Part shown: in pieces, positions 1-12,552 of the stretch | How the letters are laid out: every line of letters begins with the position of its first letter | Position numbering within the stretch: the first letter of the stretch is position 1 | DNA from: Rhynchosporium graminicola | Taxonomy: Eukaryota > Ascomycota > Leotiomycetes > Helotiales > Ploettnerulaceae | Direction of reading: 5' to 3' | Assembly (NCBI GenBank): GCA_900074885.1 | Contig: FJUW01000051.1 | Location: 253,036-317,035 of the forward strand | DNA length: 64,000 nt | Translations under genes and position numbers: made by a program | Notes under the pieces: model-generated | Databases searched by the model: none | What the model saw: only the letters and a program-made list of their open reading frames with translations | What the model was told of the DNA's origin: nothing

Positions 1-665
1 CCAATGTGACCCGGGTTTACGGTTTCTATGATGAATGCAAAAGGAGGTGCAATGTTAAGATTTGGAAGACTTTTGTCGATACTTTCAACTGTGTATGGTG
101 TCCTCCTTCTCGTCCAGAATTCAGCACTAATGAACTACAGCTTCCCATCGCCGCGATTGTCGCCGGAAAGATCTTCTGTGTACACGGTGGGCTTTCTCCC
201 GCTCTAAGCCACATGGACGACATCAGACATATTGCTCGTCCAACAGATGTACCAGATTTCGGCCTTTTGAACGATTTACTATGGTCTGATCCGGCGGACC
301 AGGAGAAGGATTGGGAGAGCAGCGAAAGAGGTGTCAGTTATTCATTCGGAAAGAAGGTCATCGTGGATTTCCTTGCAAGGCACGATTTTGACCTGGTATG
401 CCGAGCCCACATGGTTGTAGAGGACGGATACGAATTCTTTGAGGATCGAATCCTTGTCACGGTGTTCTCTGCACCGAACTATTGTGGAGAATTCGATAAC
501 TATGGAGCTGTGATGAGTGTATCAACCGAGCTACTCTGCAGCTTCGAACTTTTGAAGCCTCTGGATTCTAGTGCACTCAAAAGTCAGATGAAAAAGAGTC
601 GGAACAAGCGTAACAGCATGCTCAACAGTCCTCCACCTTCGGCCTTCCAACCACGGAGTGTTTAG
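1..665 (+). CDS. PPZ-type Ser/Thr protein phosphatase, C-terminal part (5' end outside window)
   Basis: Partial gene; the reading frame is already open at the left edge (codons start at position 3, Asn-Val-Thr-Arg-Val-Tyr), so the upstream ATG is outside. It is the C-terminal half of a PP1-like metallophosphatase: GGLSP after the metal-binding His, LLWSDP, the RAH metal-binding His, and [24 protein letters not shown] and the tail [15 protein letters not shown] are typical of the fungal PPZ branch (salt tolerance, cation homeostasis, cell integrity) rather than PP1 itself. A 48-bp intron at 93-140 (donor gtatgg, branch-like actaatg, acceptor ctacag) must be removed to restore FNC-LPIAAIV. It is a multiple of three without stops, so an ORF caller reads through it and adds 16 residues. 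CDS: <1..92, 141..665. The long N-terminal extension expected for PPZ cannot be seen here. Confidence 0.88.
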   Translation, partial: NVTRVYGFYDECKRRCNVKIWKTFVDTFNCVWCPPSRPEFSTNELQLPIAAIVAGKIFCVHGGLSPALSHMDDIRHIARPTDVPDFGLLNDLLWSDPADQEKDWESSERGVSYSFGKKVIVDFLARHDFDLVCRAHMVVEDGYEFFEDRILVTVFSAPNYCGEFDNYGAVMSVSTELLCSFELLKPLDSSALKSQMKKSRNKRNSMLNSPPPSAFQPRSV

Positions 666-2605
666 TTTAAGTTTAAACGGGAGTGAGAAAGATCTACAAT
701 GAGTCTTACAAGACACGCATTCATCACTTTGAAAGGACCTACAGCGCGTTCACACTGCCGAAAATGCCGTGTTTGACGACGCTGGTGCGAGGGATAGGGC
801 ATCTGAACAAATATTTTGAAAGCCGTGAGTTCCAAAGAAATGGACGATTCCAGACCAAGTCAAATTCGCGAAGAAATACGATGACAGGTCCGATCCCACG
901 TCCACATGGTGCGCGAAACATTGATTTGGGTTTGGACGATACTGGCGCCTTTGTGAATGTCATTATTGACATATTATGACCAAGGATAAGGAGCAACGAC
1001 CATGATTAGGAGAATGGTGGCATATGAAATATCTGTATTTGTATTGCTAGCGATCAGTCAAGGCGGGAGTGTGCTTCGGGTTTGAGAAATGAGGAGTGGG
1101 TAGATGGGTAGAATGCCTCTGCAACGAATGAGGAGGTACACGATGAATTATTCGACCCGAAGGTCATCTCGAGCATTACCGAGGAATCCTGTGACGTTCG
1201 TTGACTGGCGCTTGCTGCTAATCTATCCTTCTTGGCTTTTGAGTTATCTATGCTCTAGTGGGGCGTATTCTATGCCTAATATTTCTTATCTTCAACCCCA
1301 CGAATCATAGTCCTCCCTTTCTTTGAGATGAAATCGTGTTATGCTGTTCATTTCACTTCGTTTTGTTCTGTATGCCTAGAAGGGAAGAAGTTTTGTGTTG
1401 ATGGGGAAGGGTGAGACAGGAAAGGATATATTCAAATCCTTAGATTGAGGCCGATTATCTCCCATGCCTCGACTTGCTCAGAAATTATTCTGCATTTATC
1501 GGCGGCCAAGTTCCTGTTCTGCTTTACAAGCGTGATTTGTGTGACGGGAAATATCATAACTGCTTGTAGACAGGCAGGATATCAAAATTGAGGCTACTCG
1601 TATGACTGATTTTTATAACTACACACATAGTAGGGGATAAGCATGGAACGGTGTTTCCTTACTATTCCGACGAGTAGGCCCGTTCCCTCCTTTCGCGCGT
1701 GCTCTCTATATTTCTCTCTCCTTCGAAGTGCACTAAGCAAATCAATTCTTCCGCTGGGCTAATTGACCGGATATACCTTCTTCTTCCACTGCCTGAAATC
1801 CTTTTCCCTGTTTCCTTCCTATCTCGAGAAAGTATGTCTGATGATGCTGGATATTATCTTTCATGTCTCTGCCCTTCTTTATCGAATAACTGTCGGAAAG
1901 AATGAGACAGTTATATCTATAGCTTCGACTTGTACTTCTGTACCTATCTGCACAAGACGACATGTAAATCTGGTGGTTGAGACATATAAAATAATGTGCT
2001 AGAGAGCTTACGGCATGGGATGCAATCGGCCTGAAATTGACCATCTTTAGCCTCCTCGCCTACTCTCCGAAATATACCCATCTTCTTATATTCTTCACAT
2101 CCATTGGTACTTCAGATGTTCACACTTTCAAAAGCCGAATACGAATAACATGCTCCCCAGAATGTCTTGGCAATTTGCTCGAACCCGAATACGCCGGGAC
2201 GTGCCGCTCGCTTGAGGTCTTGAGTATGGGGCTTCCTGGATCAATAGAGACACAAGCGAGTGAGAAGTTGTTTACGCGGAGTGCGCAGTGTCTTCATTGG
2301 AATTGGCAATGGTTGATTGGCTGCTTCGGATGATGGGTGACGGAGCCGAATAGGCTTCAAGAAAAATAAGGAAGTGGAGTTGGAGATTGCACTAGGGGGT
2401 TCGGTAAATAAGTCACTTGAGATTGTTGATGTGATGCTGCATATGTAGGTCGGTGTACTCTTTTGCCCACTGGGCCATCATCTTTCGGACACTCATACTT
2501 CTGAATTCCTCCTTATCCATCTTCAACTTCGCGTCACTCGCGAACCCGTTCCATCACTCTAACACATAGTCTTTTGCAATCGTTCTTACTGCTACTACGA
2601 TACCA
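666..2605. other. Intergenic stretch, no supported gene
   Basis: About 1.9 kb between the phosphatase stop and the CYP51 pseudogene. Only short open frames without recognisable motifs occur on both strands. The first few hundred bases are presumably the phosphatase 3' UTR; the rest probably includes the former promoter of the CYP51 copy. I see no tRNA, repeat or transposon signature. Confidence 0.5.
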
Positions 2606-2789
2606 GTGCATTTCACCATGCTAGGTATCTACTCGATGCTACTTTCTAGCATCCACTATGGATTCTACACCCTCACTCTCCTTATTGTCACAATCCTCCT
2701 CAACGCTCTACACCAAATCCTCCAAAAGAAGAAGTCCGAACCGCCTCTGGTATGGCATTGGATCCCCTTTATTGGGAATGCCATCGAAT

Positions 2790-2927
2790 GTGAATCTCCC
2801 TTTTACTCCTTCCTAACCCTCTTGATCTTTCCTTTCTCTCACCCTTCCTCTTCCTCCACCACACCCCCCCATTATCAACATCACATTCAGTAGAGCAAAA
2901 GTTACTGACATGCAACCGTTTCTCTAG
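2790..2927 (+). other. Relic intron 1 of the CYP51 pseudogene
   Basis: Donor gtgaat and acceptor ctctag join GAA-T to AT-GGC, giving EYGTDPLAFY. This matches the family sequence at this point, so splice sites survive in the dead gene. Confidence 0.8.
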
Positions 2928-3097
2928 ATGGCACCGATCCTCTAGCTTTCTACACAAAATGTCAACGGCACCATGGCCCGATCTTCACTCATATTCTTTT
3001 CGGCAGAAAAATGACTGTTTATCTTGGGCTGGAAGTGAATTTATCCTCAATGGTAGACTGCAGGATGTCAATGCAGAAGATATTTATGGTCCACTGA

Positions 3098-3380
<283 letters not shown>

Positions 3381-4528
3381 TAGGTCCTCTCCTACATGGC
3401 TTTATCTCCGTCCTTCATCTCCCAATCGCCTACCTCCCCCTCTTGCTCTAACCAAGGCATAACCAAAACGGAACAAAAACTTCAAACAGCCATAGTAGAC
3501 CTTCCCCATACCATGTCTCAGATCACAATCTTCACAGCTGGTCGCGCTCTTCAAGGCCCGGAGGACTGCAGCAAACTCACAGACTAATTCGCGGATTTGT
3601 ATGATGATCTCGACCACGGGTTTCGGCCAATCAACTTCCTCGCTCCGTGGCTACCGCTGCCGCAGAACTGGAGAAGAGATAAAGCACATGCAAAGATGAT
3701 GAGTGTGTATATGGACATCATATCACGACGATGGGAAAAGAGTGGTGGTGGGGAGGTGGGGAGAGGAATGGAGAGGGAGGAGATTGACATGATTGACAAT
3801 CTCATGACTTGTGTCTATAAATCCGGAGAAACGATCCCAGATGGCGAAATTGCGTGTATGATGATCTCGATCCTTATGGCGGGACAACACTCGTCCAGCA
3901 GTTCCTCGAGCTGGATTATGCTGCATCTAGCCTCTCGCCCAGATCTTCAGGAGGAATTGTATCGCGAGCAACAGGATGCGAATCCTTATCTTGCCGGCAA
4001 CAAAGGACTATAATACCAGGACCTAGAGAAATTGACGTTGTTGGGTGACGTGGTGAAGGAGACGCTCCGGCTACATTCTAGCATCCATTCTATGATGCGC
4101 GCTTTCAAGAACGACCTCCCGATTCCAGGGACACCATATGTTGTCACAACAGACAAAGTTCTGATCGCAAGTCCGCTTGTTACGCACCTCTCGCCAGAAC
4201 ACTTTTCAGACCCTGAGAAACGGGATCCGTACCGTGGGCTACCCTGGGTAACATTGAGAAAGATGAAGAGGTGGGTTATGGATATGGTGTGATTAGTAAG
4301 GAGATTAGGATTCCTTATTTACCGTTTGGTGCGGGCAGACATCGGTGCATTGGGGAGAAGTTTGCATTCGTCAATTCATTGACGATTATAGCCACGCTTG
4401 TGAGGGGATATAGGTGGAGTCTTGTCCCTGAGGGAGAGAAAGGAGGAGAGATCCCAAAGACGGATTATTCATGTATGTTCTCCAGACCTATGCCGGGCTC
4501 GAGGGTTAGATGGGAGAAGAGGGTCTAG

Positions 4529-5359
4529 AGTGCGGAAGATCGTAGTGGAGATGAAAGGAAGTGTGACTAGAAGAACTGTGCTTGGCTGTCGGAAGGATTA
4601 TAATTTGTAGATTGTCAAACGCAATGAAAAGCCCATCTTGATGTGTCATTCGGTCTGTTCGCGTCACTGAGACCACATCTTATGTTTGTTTACCGTTGTG
4701 CTGTAGCGTGCCAAATACCTTTTCATGAAGTCAGCCGTATTTTCTGGCATTTCACAGCTTCGAACCGTATGCTTGAGCGGATTTCAATGCTTGTATCACC
4801 GGCTCAGCCGATGGTGCCGTTTCTACCACCTTCGACGATTTGAGAGAAACAGCCTGTACATGATGTTTCTTTTTCCAGGTATAGTAGTTGTGCACTACCA
4901 TCAATCGCAGTTCATGAGATCAAATGACCCATAAGTGTTGCGCGGTACTTTGTTAGCATCTCCATACCAAAACCCTTTGCCAGTTTGTCATCGTGTTATA
5001 CTTGAACATGGCAAAATAACTTTCGATCTTGGGATATAGAAGAAACGACATCCACAATTAGCCACCCGAAGTAAGAGGCTCTTAGCTGTGCAACGTGGGG
5101 TACTTCTATGTATATATGATGAGGAATTTCTGACGTTTCAGAAGGCAGAGATGCCATATACATGTGGCGTACTTTTTGGAGTAGGTTTTTCAATCGATGT
5201 TTAACTGTGGCGATACTGGTTACCCGAAGGGTTGATTTTGGAAATTGCGCGTAATAGTGCAAGGGTTGCCGCTACCGATACTTATATCTAGACCTTATGA
5301 GTACTGGCGATGTTATACACTCTTGTGTTTGTGCGAAGCCCTTGATACCAGCTTCTATT
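4529..5359. other. Intergenic stretch, nothing recognised
   Basis: About 830 bases between the CYP51 pseudogene and the first coiled-coil pseudogene copy. Only short unsupported frames; no repeat ends or RNA gene found. Confidence 0.4.
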
Positions 5360-8300
5360 AGTCTTCGATCGATAGTCGTCGTATTTGTCGCATTCGTCGC
5401 TGCTAGAACTCAAGTAAACAAGTCACTAGCTCTGTCGCAATGTGCTAAGCGAGAAATGCCTCCAGGCTGTAGAATTCGTCTTCCCTGAACATCGAAGTCG
5501 TCAAGAAGAAATTCCACAGAAAAACGTGCGCGATCTCCCCACATTGACGTGTGCATCAACTCGATCCCTGATTGCTTCGAGTTCAATTACAGCTACTCCG
5601 GGTTCATTCCTTTTCGACTTGCTTTTGAGTCCTCCGATCGCGGCAGCTCCGAGAGTTGAATCTACGACGCTTTTTCGCGACGAGGATACCATAATCGCCC
5701 TAAATCACAGCCTTCTCAATCTCTGCATATTGTCTGCGGTCAATTCCAAGATTCATAGAAGCTGCGCTACTTTTTGAACCAGATCAACCAGTCAAGAGCT
5801 TGTCTCTCCGTTAGATTTGCTCTAACAATCATGGAACTTCCGAAGTCAGAATTGAGCTCCGAATAAACCTGAAAACCAGATAGCTTTCTCAACACTTAAA
5901 GTATCATATTGAGCTTTCTGCAAGACAATCCATAAAGCAATCGCAAATTTCCAGACAATACAGTCTAGAGGCTTCAACGAGAAGGCTTCAACGAAATATT
6001 GGCTCGATTATAATTTTAGAATACCTGACAGAATACCGTTTCACAGAGCCATGAGGTCCAACAGCCCAAATGGCGAGTCATCGGGTGAGGTATGTATTCA
6101 ATGTCAACCCCTTCTAACTGTCCATACTAACTTCTCGAAGACATCACTCCCGCATCATCTCACAGAATCTTTGATAGAACTCTGCTCTGAGATTGTTCTG
6201 CAAATGCTCGAAGCCTATATACCTGAGTTGCCAGAAGGTGTGGACGCCGCCGAGTTGAGAAAGTCAAACCTGACCATCGCGAGTACAGTGAGGGAAGTAG
6301 GAAATAGGCTTGCTAATGCGAAATACCACATCGAGAAGCCTAATCCCAAGTCGATTGTGCGCCTCACCGCGATAGAAGCTACCGCGTTCTTTGAGACGAT
6401 ATGTTCTCAGAATCAAAGTCTGAAAACGGTGCAGATCGATGCCGCGGTTCAGGAGGGATCATCGAGATGCAAACTCAAGTGATCGCTGGACTGGAACAAT
6501 ACTCAGCGCGTCTTGAGCGAAATGTGGAGGAACTCATTTGGTAAGAATCTATAATCCATGTTCATTGTCCATATATATCTTGAGAATTTTGCTAGATCCA
6601 AGCCAATTACAACAAGATGCACTTCTCCAATTATTGAACAGGGTCGCAGGTGCCAAAACCTTCTCAGTCTACGGGCAATTGGCTGAACATCCCACCTTAC
6701 CACAAGAAGACTTTGCTTTACTCCAAGCAAAATTTGAAACAGTGACCCACAAGTGTGAATTGCTTCAAAGCCGAGCAAAACTCATACAGGCGATCAATAC
6801 TGGAGCATTGGGCTATGTCGACTACTTGACCAATAGCATATCAACTGAGATGCAAGGCATCCCGACCCTAGTTGATATCTATATTTTTGACGTGGACAAG
6901 TTCTTATTGGAGAAAGAACGATTTGCTATATCAGACCAATACGATTTGCAAATATACCGCGACAGTCTAGAGTCCCACCTACATCTGAGGACCAAACGAG
7001 ACTGGGAATTCGTCGAATTGTTGTGGACTACGTTGAAAGCTAAGCTCGGGTCCGAAGCTGCGGAGAAACTTATTGTCTCATTCTTCGTTCCACTAGATAG
7101 CTTCGCATCATTCGTGGCAGGTTTTGAACCCCACTTGTTGATTGAAAAGCTTTCGGTACTCAAGAGTGAGACTGGAGAAACACTTCGAGAGGAGATGGAC
7201 AGCATGCCGACCAGATTTGCTGAGGGTCTCAAAGACCTCAGACTTTCTGCGGCTTTCAACGGGATTTTTAAGATAGGAGACTTACTATAAGCAAGTAACA
7301 CGACGCCTTCTGCATCGGAGTGCGATAAAGAGCTCCTAGTAGATGGCATAGTTACGCCTGATGTCTCGTCCAAGGAGCACAAGGTACTTTTGAAGGCCTG
7401 GCAGCAGACAGTTGCTCTGCTTCAAAACTCAAACCAGAGCTTGAGGAATCCGCAACGAATATATCTTGCACATTGATAAGTGCAAGACCTCAACGTAAGT
7501 ACATACTGGGGAGACCCATCTTTCTTTCTTTTCTTCTCAATGTCTCAAGATTGTCCTGCCACATGTGCTATCCTGTACACGAGACATTTCTGAATAATCC
7601 TTGCTAATCCCATGTTACGTAGGTGGATCAACGAGCTCTTCGATCTTGCTTTTGGACTAGAGACCAGCCGTACTGGCTTTTCACTGAATGAGAAGATAGG
7701 CCGAATAAATGCAAGAGTCACCTTACTATTGGCGAATAATGCGAAACATGAGCGCTGTATTGCAACTCTTCAGAAAGAAAAGAAAGCCGACAAGAAGGCG
7801 TTGAGTCTGGCCATGAAACCCAACACAGCTCCAAATTTGGCAATAGCTCCACAATTAGCACAGAAGTCAGATGCCAATACTATCAGTCTAGACAACAGTC
7901 GCTACGAAAAGCTGTGCGAGAAGCTCAAGGCGACCCAGCTCCAACTCGAAGCCGAAAATGCTAAAGAGGAACGAGCAGCTACTACCTCACGCCTTGAAAT
8001 AGAGATTCTCAGAAAAGCTTGAGAGTCTACAATCAAGGAGCTTGAGCTTTCAAACGAAACCGCATATAAGGAAACACGAGAAATCGACGAGAAATTGATT
8101 GTGGAAACAGCCGACAACCTTGCCACGAAAGCGGCGCTACTTAGATCAAAGCAGAAGATTTCGAAGTACCAAGAATCCAATCAAGTGAACGGTCCTAAGT
8201 TTCAGCAGATGAAAGCATCTTTCGAGAGCCAGCAAGCAGAATTAGAGCTGTTGAGGAGTGACGAGAAGGCCGAGATGGATAGACGCGACGCTGCGATTTG

Positions 8301-8640
8301 TCAAGCAACTTCCGAGAAAGGCGGATAGATCGCTGACTTGGAAGCAGCTCTCTCGACCATGGCTTCCAAGAATGCTAAATTGGAGAGCAATGCGCGAGCG
8401 CTGGGCGGCTGGAAAGAAGAATTTACAGCAATGAAACAAGTTCAGGAGGAGCTGGTTGTCCAATTGGACACAGCTAAGAATGACGCGGCAGCCAGTGAGG
8501 AGAGACGAGTCATTGCGGAAGCCAAGGTATCGAGGATGAAGGAGTTGTATGCTAGATTCTCGCGGGACATGGTAGAAGCGTCGTCAAGATAGAAGGAACA
8601 GAGGATTTTGTACGATCTATGAGAGTCCGCGGGATACAAA
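5360..8640 (+). pseudogene. Coiled-coil protein gene, copy A (broken)
   Basis: Unrecognised gene, the best preserved of three tandem copies. Blocks: a 5' block (5360-5777) shared with copies B and C; a helical segment from 6051; an exon ending LEQYSARLERNVEELIW before donor gtaaga at 6541; intron to about 6597; a conserved domain 6598-7287 starting DPSQLQQDALLQLLN..VAGAKTFSVYGQ and containing KRDWEFVELLWTTLK; then a long Glu/Lys/Ala-rich coiled coil (7619-8640). In-frame stops break it at 7288-7290 (TAA), 8020-8022 (TGA), 8326-8328 (TAG) and 8590-8592 (TAG). Each reverts to Gln or Arg by one T-to-C change (CAA, CGA, CAG), and the reading frame and coiled-coil character continue through all of them. 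There is also a frame change around 6470. No catalytic motif, signal peptide or membrane segment seen. Function unknown. Confidence 0.65.
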
Positions 8641-9080
8641 TCCGAGGTCTAAAAGGCAAAGAAGAAAATTAAAGTCCAGGAGATCATATTAGGAGCTTAG
8701 GACTCTTTGATTCAGATCATTATTAATATTTAGATATCGAGGATAAGATTGTAATATTAGGAACGACCTTTATTTACTACTATTACTTCAGATAGTAGTA
8801 CTATTTATATCAATCAGCTCGTACTCAATATAAGGGTAATATTTTACTCTCTCTTTTCTAATAAAAGTTCTTATGATAATTAAAGCTATTATCTAGCTAT
8901 ACTACTAGAATCAGAGGATATACGAAAATTATCTTGGAAGCTATAGGTAAATTTTTATATATTATAAATATATAAATTCTTCTTAGGTTAAGCTACCTAG
9001 TATTATTAAGAATAGCTAAACTTTCTTATTATAAATTTATTAAAGACTAATTGTAGCTTGATCTAATTTAGAATTTAGAG
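8641..9080. other. AT-rich RIP-like spacer
   Basis: About 440 bases of TA-rich sequence with few CA/TG dinucleotides between copies A and B. It looks like RIP'd former coding or transposon DNA, but no protein match can be read. Confidence 0.4.
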
Positions 9081-10690
9081 GAACTAGCGCAGAGATTGGG
9101 CCGCTGTTTGAACAAGAAGTAAACAAATCTCACTAGCTCTATCGTAGCAGATATTAAGCGGGAAAGTTTCTCCGCTTGCCGTACGACGACAAAAGCCCTT
9201 CTTCCTACAAACACGAAGTCGATGACGCGTATCTCCAAATAAGAAGCGTAAACCGTACCGATTCATCTACCGATTTTTCCCAACGCTATAATCGCCTCGA
9301 GGAGCCTTACTCACAGCTACTAGCTGGCTACCTCTGCCGCCTTCTTCATCTTTGAGTTCATCTTTGAAACCATCTTCGAGTCCTCCTTGATCTCTTTGCG
9401 TATAAAGCTCCTAAATATCTTACATCCCCTTGTATATAGCTAGCAATATTTAGTTTCATCAGTCTCATCTCTGAGTACGATTATATAGATATCGCGTAGT
9501 GTTTATCAATTGATATCGTCTTAGGGAACGTTAGTAGTAAACGTAAACTAAATAGCTATAGGTATTGTCTTAGGCTTCATACTCTCAGTCAATTCAGCTA
9601 GTTGTTCCGCTTACAGCTCCCTTCTACTCGTGATTTCAAACTAGACTACTGCGTCTATATAAGTCTTTTTTCTATAGCCTTCTTTACAAATATTAACCCC
9701 TTCTTCTAACCCCGATATCGAGCTGCGAACTTAAGAACCTTTCAAAACTTGCAATAACTCCGAGCTATGCCTTATACATCCTACATTGGAGACCTTGATC
9801 GATTTACACTATAGTGGAAGCTGACCGTGAGAGAGCTAACAGCCCCGAACCTATTCAAGTCGAGGTAAAGCATCCTCCTCATCCCTGGTTTTGATCAGTG
9901 TTAATTAGATATAGGAATTACAACCTACGCCTACTAATATTAGGCAATCTTTGAGCACTCTATCTTTGTGTGCCGTATTGGACTTTCTCAATTCCCAAGC
10001 TCCTGTGTTATCGTTGAGTCTCAAACAGGCTATGAAAGGCTCTAATCAGCAGATGGATGCCATGATAGTGGTATTATGTCCAAGCTGAAGGGGGCAGAGC
10101 GTCAAATCGAGAAGGCGAATCAGCGCCACAACGTAGTTCTTACCCCGTGGGAAGCGTCCGTTCTTGGTCGTCTGATACGATCTTAACTCCGCTCGGATGA
10201 GATTGCCACGAACAAAATCAATGTACAGATAAGCTTCGCAGAGACACAAAACAAGATGATCTATGTTTTTAAAAGTATTCCTAATGCCTACGAAATGAAG
10301 ACAACTAAGCTACTCTGGTACGTTTACATATCTAGAATTGAACTTGATAGAATGGATCAGCACCTCCAGTACTAATAACTTTGAAATATATGCCACTAAG
10401 GATGATTTAGTGTCGCTCCTGCCAGATCATACGTCGTCTATGGAAAAATTTCCATAGCTGAGGACCCGAAAATGTCCACTTTAGACGTTGGGCTGCTGAA
10501 GACCCAATACGAGTATGATATGCACAAACTGCTGTAGAGCCGACTCGACTCTGCGGATATCGCGAATAGCGGAGATGTGTATCAGCTAAGACTCCTGGAG
10601 CAACGTGGTGATACTGACTATTAGAAGAACCGATAATATTACGATTGCGAGTCATAGCACAAGGAGTCATCGATACTAATATGTAGACCT
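9081..10690 (+). pseudogene. Coiled-coil protein gene, copy B (truncated, RIP-eroded)
   Basis: Second tandem copy, aligning with A by position and motif. Its 5' block (9100-9290) resembles 5400-5700: the run around aaacaaatctcactagctct corresponds to aaacaagtcactagctct in A and C. A middle block (10075-10310) reads AERQIEKANQRHNVVLTPWEASVLGRLI and, after a frame change, ends in LLW before donor gtacgt at about 10319, the same exon end as A and C. A downstream block (about 10460-10640) reads DVGLLKTQYEYDMHKLL then TAG, matching DFALLQAKFETVTHKCELLQ of A. It stops without the second conserved domain or the coiled coil, and copy C begins directly after it. Many stops and TA-rich patches; not functional. 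Confidence 0.55.
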
Positions 10691-10699
10691 TGTGAGCAC

Positions 10700-11035
10700 T
10701 AGTAATAATATATGTACTGGTATCTACAGCTATAGATTGAAATACTCGAATTTAGACTCAGAGACGATAGATATAAGTCGTCACGTTCGTAGCATTTATC
10801 GCTGCTAGGTCTTGAAGCAAACAAGTCACTAGCTCTAGCGCATGTGGTAAGCGAGAAATATCCCTTGCCGATTCTCTCGGCGACATTCCCGCGAGGCGAG
10901 ATCAACAACAAGCATCAGATTTCGACGCGCAAGCTTTCTATGCTATAGACGTAGTTTATACGACGTTATAATTATCCTTAAATAATCATAATCAAATCGT
11001 CTAGTCATCTCTGTTGACTTCTCCTTCAATGCCTC
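10700..11035 (+). pseudogene. Coiled-coil protein gene, copy C, 5' fragment
   Basis: The stretch 10770-10865 is a close relative of 5375-5460 in copy A (shared run aaacaagtcactagctct followed by gtaagcgagaaat-like sequence). The fragment ends exactly at the GCCTC target site of the Copia element; the sequence resumes at 23715 on the other side. An opposite-strand open frame over this stretch is a shadow. Confidence 0.5.
11031..11035. repeat. Target-site duplication, left (GCCTC)
   Basis: GCCTC immediately before the outer 5' LTR, identical to 23715-23719 after the outer 3' LTR. A 5-bp duplication is typical of LTR retrotransposon integration. Confidence 0.9.
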
Positions 11036-11242
11036 TGTTGGTCCATAGTTGTTGGTCTATAGTCACGTGTTAGTCGAGTATCTGCGCCGGGGTTTAGCCG
11101 GCCGGATATATCTCCCTTACGGAGTCTCGACTACCTAGGAAAACCAGCTACGATACAATAGATAATACTACTACTATTATCACTATACTTTAGCTTACGT
11201 AGACTACTTGATTATACGTACTACGATAGAGTAATACTAATA
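11036..11242 (+). repeat. Outer (Copia) 5' LTR
   Basis: 207 bp, TGTTGGT..ACTAATA, paired with 23508-23714. The two copies differ almost only by CA/TA and TG/TA exchanges (for example gcttacgtag here against gctcacgcag in the 3' copy), a direct RIP footprint. Confidence 0.92.
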
Positions 11243-12468
11243 TTAATCAATAGACGTATAGATCATTTTACTCTTTGAAAGCAGTTAAATTCTAAGAATT
11301 TCGATTACTGAAAAGAGCGCGCTAGTAACCTTAAAGAGTAGAGATATCTACTATAGTAATAGCTTAAGTACTAGAGAAGACACGGTCTCCTCTTTACTAT
11401 TTAACTTGAATTACTAAGATAATTTACTTAGATTCTACCTGCGATACGGTTAAAAGATTCGAATTCTAGTATATTATACTACTATTACCTTCTATATACT
11501 TACTTTCTACGTACTTCGATTACTACTATAACCCGACTTTAAATAACGCGCTTTAGAGACTTTAATTTACGCTGAAAAACTCGAAGTTAAACTTGAACGC
11601 GCTACGCTAGCGCTTCTACTAAAACACTTAAGAATAACTCTATAACTACTATTATAGATAACCTCGGAATTAGTATTAAAACACTTATATAAATCAGACC
11701 TTTAATATAGTAAGAGATAATAATACTCCTAAGGTTAGTGCTTTCGATATACCTACGAACTCCGGTAAGGACCTACTAGACCCGGAGACTATACGGAAAT
11801 AAGGAGAAGGTCTTATCAGATAAATTAAGAGCTCTGACTATATAGATAGACTCTTATACTCCTTATTTAAGGAGATCTACGAAGGTTAGATAGTAGACTC
11901 TTTCAAGTCTATTAAGAAATCGTTAAATAATAACCTTATATTTACCTTACGTACTAAAGGCGTATTTATCGAAGAAGGCGACGAACCTGCGCAGGAGCTA
12001 TATAAGCTTCTATATACTCTATAGAATACTATACGTAGTAGTTAGACCTTAAAAGAGCTAGAGAGTATAATAGGAGTAAAGATACTCTCTGAACGACTAT
12101 AATATATAGTATTAAACCTACTAGTACTAGAGAAGCAGATATCTACGTAGTAATAGCGAGATAAGAGAGAGAAAGAGATAATAAATAATATAGCTACTTA
12201 ATAAGACGAGTTAGAGTATAAGAGATTAAAGAAGGAGTTCTATAGACTACGATAAAGATACTATACTATACTTAGCTTACCTCCTATTAGCGAATTCGAC
12301 TTTAATAAAGAATACTATAAACCTTTATAATAAGACCGAGATTCTACCGAAGGAGTATAGTAATATAAAGAGACTTCCTCTGACTAGAATAGAGAAGAGT
12401 AGCAATACTATAGAAAGCGTATACCGAAGAATACGGGGAGTAGAGGAGGAGGAGCTAGAAGAGGAGGA

Positions 12469-12552
12469 AGCTACTAAGGAGGAGATAGCTACTAAGGAGG
12501 AGAAAGCTACTAAGGAGGAGGAGGAGGAGAAGGAGGAGATAGCTACTAAGGA
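12469..12552 (+). repeat. 18-bp tandem repeat in the Copia gag region
   Basis: Units of agctactaaggaggagat are repeated with small changes and GGA expansions. Reading TAA as mutated CAA, they encode a Gly-rich Ser-Tyr-Gln-Gly-Gly-Asp/Glu repeat. Confidence 0.7.

Noticed and set aside
683..979. 98-residue frame after the phosphatase
   Set aside because: No motif, no start context, overlaps an equally long opposite frame; likely 3' UTR.
10699..10911. Minus-strand 70-residue frame
   Set aside because: It is antisense to the copy C 5' block, which matches copies A and B on the plus strand.
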